Shown: piece after piece, positions 5,227 to 7,015 of the stretch
Layout of the letters: the number at the start of each line of letters is the position of its first letter
How positions within the stretch are numbered: the first letter of the stretch is position 1
Translations under genes and position numbers: made by a program
The notes under the pieces: generated by a model
Databases searched by the model: none
The model's input: only the letters and a program-made list of their open reading frames with translations
What the model was told of the DNA's origin: nothing
Origin: an uncultured Hyphomicrobiales bacterium
Lineage (GTDB): Bacteria; Pseudomonadota; Alphaproteobacteria; Rhizobiales; Beijerinckiaceae
Length of the DNA stretch: 7,015 bases
NCBI GenBank assembly: GCA_903916165.1
Contig: CAIWVR010000480.1
Coordinates: forward strand, 1-7,015
Direction: 5' to 3'

Positions 5227-6615
5227 ATGCGTGATCTCGCCGAACTTGACCTGGGTGGCAGAGCCAGACGTCTCCGGGTCGACACAATCGTCAGACTGCG
5301 ATGGCTGGCGGTGGCCGGACAATCGGCTGCGGTGCTGGCAACTCATTTCGGGCTGGGTTTCCCCTTGCCCCTTTCCCTTTGCTTCGTCGTGATTGCTGCC
5401 TCTGCCTGGCTCAACATCGGCCTGCGGATCCGCTTTCCAGCCAGTCATCGGCTGGATGACCGGGCGGCAATGCTGTTCCTCAGCTATGATATTCTACAAT
5501 TATCCGGACTTCTCTATCTGACGGGCGGCTTGCAAAACCCGTTCGCAATGCTGTTTCTGGCTCCGGTCATGATTGCGGCCGTGTCCCTGACCGGCGCCGG
5601 CACGCTCATTCTGGGCGCGCTCGTGGTCGTGATGGCGAGCCTTCTCGCCTTTTTCCACTATCCGCTGCCTTGGGTCGCCGGCGAGCCATTGGCCCTGCCA
5701 ATGCTCTACGTTTCGGGCATATGGCTCGCCATCGTCCTCGGCGCAGTCTTTATCGGCATTTATGCCGCACGCGTGGCAGACGAGGCGCGACGGCTGTCCG
5801 AGGCCTTGGTTGCCACGGAACTGGTGCTGGCGAGGGAACAGCATCTGACGCAACTGGATGGCCTTGCGGCCGCTGCCGCCCACGAACTCGGAACGCCGCT
5901 CGCCACCATCACGCTGGTGGTCAAGGACCTTGCAAAACTGCTGCCTGCCGAAGGGCTCCTGCGCGAGGACATAGACCTCCTCATGCAAGAGACGTTGCGG
6001 TGCAGAACCATTCTTGCCAAGCTCGCCTCACTGGGAAGCGAGAGCGCCGACATGCTGGACCGCATGACGATCTCCCATCTTGTCGAGGATGTGGTCCAGC
6101 CGCAGCGCGATTTTGGCGTCGAGGTCTGCATTGAGAAGTCCGGGACGGGCGATGAACCGGTCTGCAGACGCAACCCCGGAATCCTTTACGGTCTTGGCAA
6201 TCTCGTCGAGAATGCCATCGACTTCGCTAGGGCCCGTATCCGCATCGCTTTGCATTGGGACGTGACGCTGGTCCGGATCACAATCGAGGATGATGGCCCG
6301 GGCTTTCGCCCCGAGGTTCTGGCGCGGCTGGGCGATCCCTATATCTCGACCAAAGGGCCTGAGCGCCGTGCGAAATCGGATGAGGGTGGTTTGGGCCTGG
6401 GCCTCTTTATCGCAAAAACACTTCTGGAACGGTCCGGTGCCCTGGTCGCTGTCGCCAATGCCAAGCCACCCTTAACGGGCGCACGCATTGTTGTTTCGTG
6501 GCCGCGCGCTAGTTTTGAGACAGTGAGCACAGAAGCGCCCGCAGTCACGAACCAGGGCGATGAGGCCTTGGCCATACAGGCCTACATTCACGGCAAGCCG
6601 AGGGTGAATTCATGA
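5227..6615 (+). CDS. regB: Redox-sensing membrane histidine kinase RegB (PrrB/ActS family)
   Basis: RegB phosphorylates RegA when the electron-transport chain is reduced, and in alphaproteobacteria this controls respiration, photosynthesis, nitrogen or carbon fixation genes depending on species. The 462-residue protein has about six membrane helices in residues 25-181. The quinone-site motif GGLQNPF (100-106) is intact. The dimerisation domain carries the H-box AAAAHELGTPLATI (214-227) with phospho-acceptor His219. The redox-active cysteine of this family is present as Cys259 in LRCRTIL. The ATP-binding domain shows the N-box NLVENAIDFA (325-334), DDGPGF (355-360) and GGLGLGLFIAKTL (387-399). 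A tail of about 33 residues (430-462) follows the kinase core and has no recognised motif. ATG 5227 has only a weak ribosome site. It overlaps regA by ATGA, so the pair is translationally coupled. Names differ by species: prrB, actS, regS. Confidence 0.95.
   Translation: MRDLAELDLGGRARRLRVDTIVRLRWLAVAGQSAAVLATHFGLGFPLPLSLCFVVIAASAWLNIGLRIRFPASHRLDDRAAMLFLSYDILQLSGLLYLTGGLQNPFAMLFLAPVMIAAVSLTGAGTLILGALVVVMASLLAFFHYPLPWVAGEPLALPMLYVSGIWLAIVLGAVFIGIYAARVADEARRLSEALVATELVLAREQHLTQLDGLAAAAAHELGTPLATITLVVKDLAKLLPAEGLLREDIDLLMQETLRCRTILAKLASLGSESADMLDRMTISHLVEDVVQPQRDFGVEVCIEKSGTGDEPVCRRNPGILYGLGNLVENAIDFARARIRIALHWDVTLVRITIEDDGPGFRPEVLARLGDPYISTKGPERRAKSDEGGLGLGLFIAKTLLERSGALVAVANAKPPLTGARIVVSWPRASFETVSTEAPAVTNQGDEALAIQAYIHGKPRVNS
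6600..6603 (+). promoter_or_regulatory. Ribosome binding site of regA inside the regB end
   Basis: GAGG lies 8 nt before ATG 6612, within the last codons of regB. It supports ATG 6612 as the regA start. Confidence 0.6.
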
Positions 6616-7015
6616 TTGACGCGGTGAACACGACCAGCGATGCACCGGGCCTTGCGGACCCCCAAATCGAGATGACGCTCCTGCTGGTGGATGATGACCG
6701 GCCATTTCTCTCGCGGCTGACGCGCGCGATGGATGCCCGCGGGTTCCAGGTCACGGCAGCCGAATCCGTGGCGGAAGGCTTGGCGCAGATCAGGAAGTCG
6801 GCGCCAGCCTTCGCCGTGATCGACATGCGACTGCAGGATGGAAATGGTCTCGACGTGATTTCCGAACTGAAGGCGCTGCGCCCCGACGCCCGTGGCGTCA
6901 TCCTGACGGGCTATGGCAATATAGCAACGGCCGTGACCGCGGTGAAGCTTGGTGCCTTCGACTATCTCGCCAAGCCTGCCGATGCCGACGAGATTTACAA
7001 TGCGCTGATGGCGAT
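6612..7015 (+). CDS. regA: Response regulator RegA (PrrA/ActR family), 5' part
   Basis: The gene is open at the right edge; 134 codons are visible and no stop has been reached. The visible part is an N-terminal leader of about 20 residues and a complete receiver domain. Its key residues are the acidic cluster Asp27-Asp29 (LLLVDDDR), phospho-acceptor Asp71 in VIDMRLQDGNGLD, Thr99 in ILTGYG, and Lys121 in FDYLAKPAD. The sequence around these sites is that of RegA/PrrA/ActR. Family members are about 180 residues long and end in a short Fis-type helix-turn-helix, which would lie just past the window. The start ATG overlaps the regB stop (ATGA), so kinase and regulator form one operon. An aligned member elsewhere acts as a global redox activator and repressor; the regulon here cannot be read from this DNA. 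Confidence 0.94.
   Translation, partial: MIDAVNTTSDAPGLADPQIEMTLLLVDDDRPFLSRLTRAMDARGFQVTAAESVAEGLAQIRKSAPAFAVIDMRLQDGNGLDVISELKALRPDARGVILTGYGNIATAVTAVKLGAFDYLAKPADADEIYNALMA

Overview
The window looks like chromosomal DNA from a free-living alphaproteobacterium, most likely of the Rhizobiales/Hyphomicrobiales. The base composition is GC-rich. The order lnt, SinR/XRE-type regulator, metK, trmB is a block I recall from that group. The window also carries a PhaZ-type intracellular PHB depolymerase and a RegB/RegA (PrrBA, ActSR) redox two-component pair, both typical of alphaproteobacteria. The genus cannot be read from this sequence. No tRNA, rRNA, CRISPR array, insertion sequence or prophage signature was seen.

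Layout. Positions 1-283 are the last 93 codons of lnt (apolipoprotein N-acyltransferase). After a 134-bp gap comes a small helix-turn-helix regulator (418-852, TTG start). A second gap of 140 bp holds several inverted repeats and leads to metK (993-2183, GTG start). trmB (2202-2918) follows 18 bp later. On the minus strand, a YgjP/DUF45-type zinc metallohydrolase (3679-2891) converges on trmB and overlaps its end by 28 bp. Upstream of it on the same strand is phaZ (5051-3735), 55 bp away, so phaZ and the hydrolase may be one transcription unit. A 175-bp divergent intergenic region separates phaZ from regB (5227-6615). regB overlaps regA by ATGA (6612 onward), and regA runs off the right edge before its DNA-binding domain.

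How the genes fit together. MetK makes S-adenosylmethionine and TrmB spends it to methylate G46 of tRNA, which fits co-transcription. PhaZ mobilises stored polyhydroxybutyrate, a reductant and carbon reserve. RegB/RegA senses the redox state of the respiratory chain. Their divergent arrangement around one shared control region makes redox-linked control of PHB breakdown a testable idea, but nothing here proves it.

Novelty. All genes belong to known families and I see no evidence of an undescribed system. The parts that known genes do not explain are the inverted repeats in the intergenic regions: the competing arms between the regulator and metK, the palindrome next to the metK ribosome binding site, and the dyad overlapping a candidate phaZ promoter.
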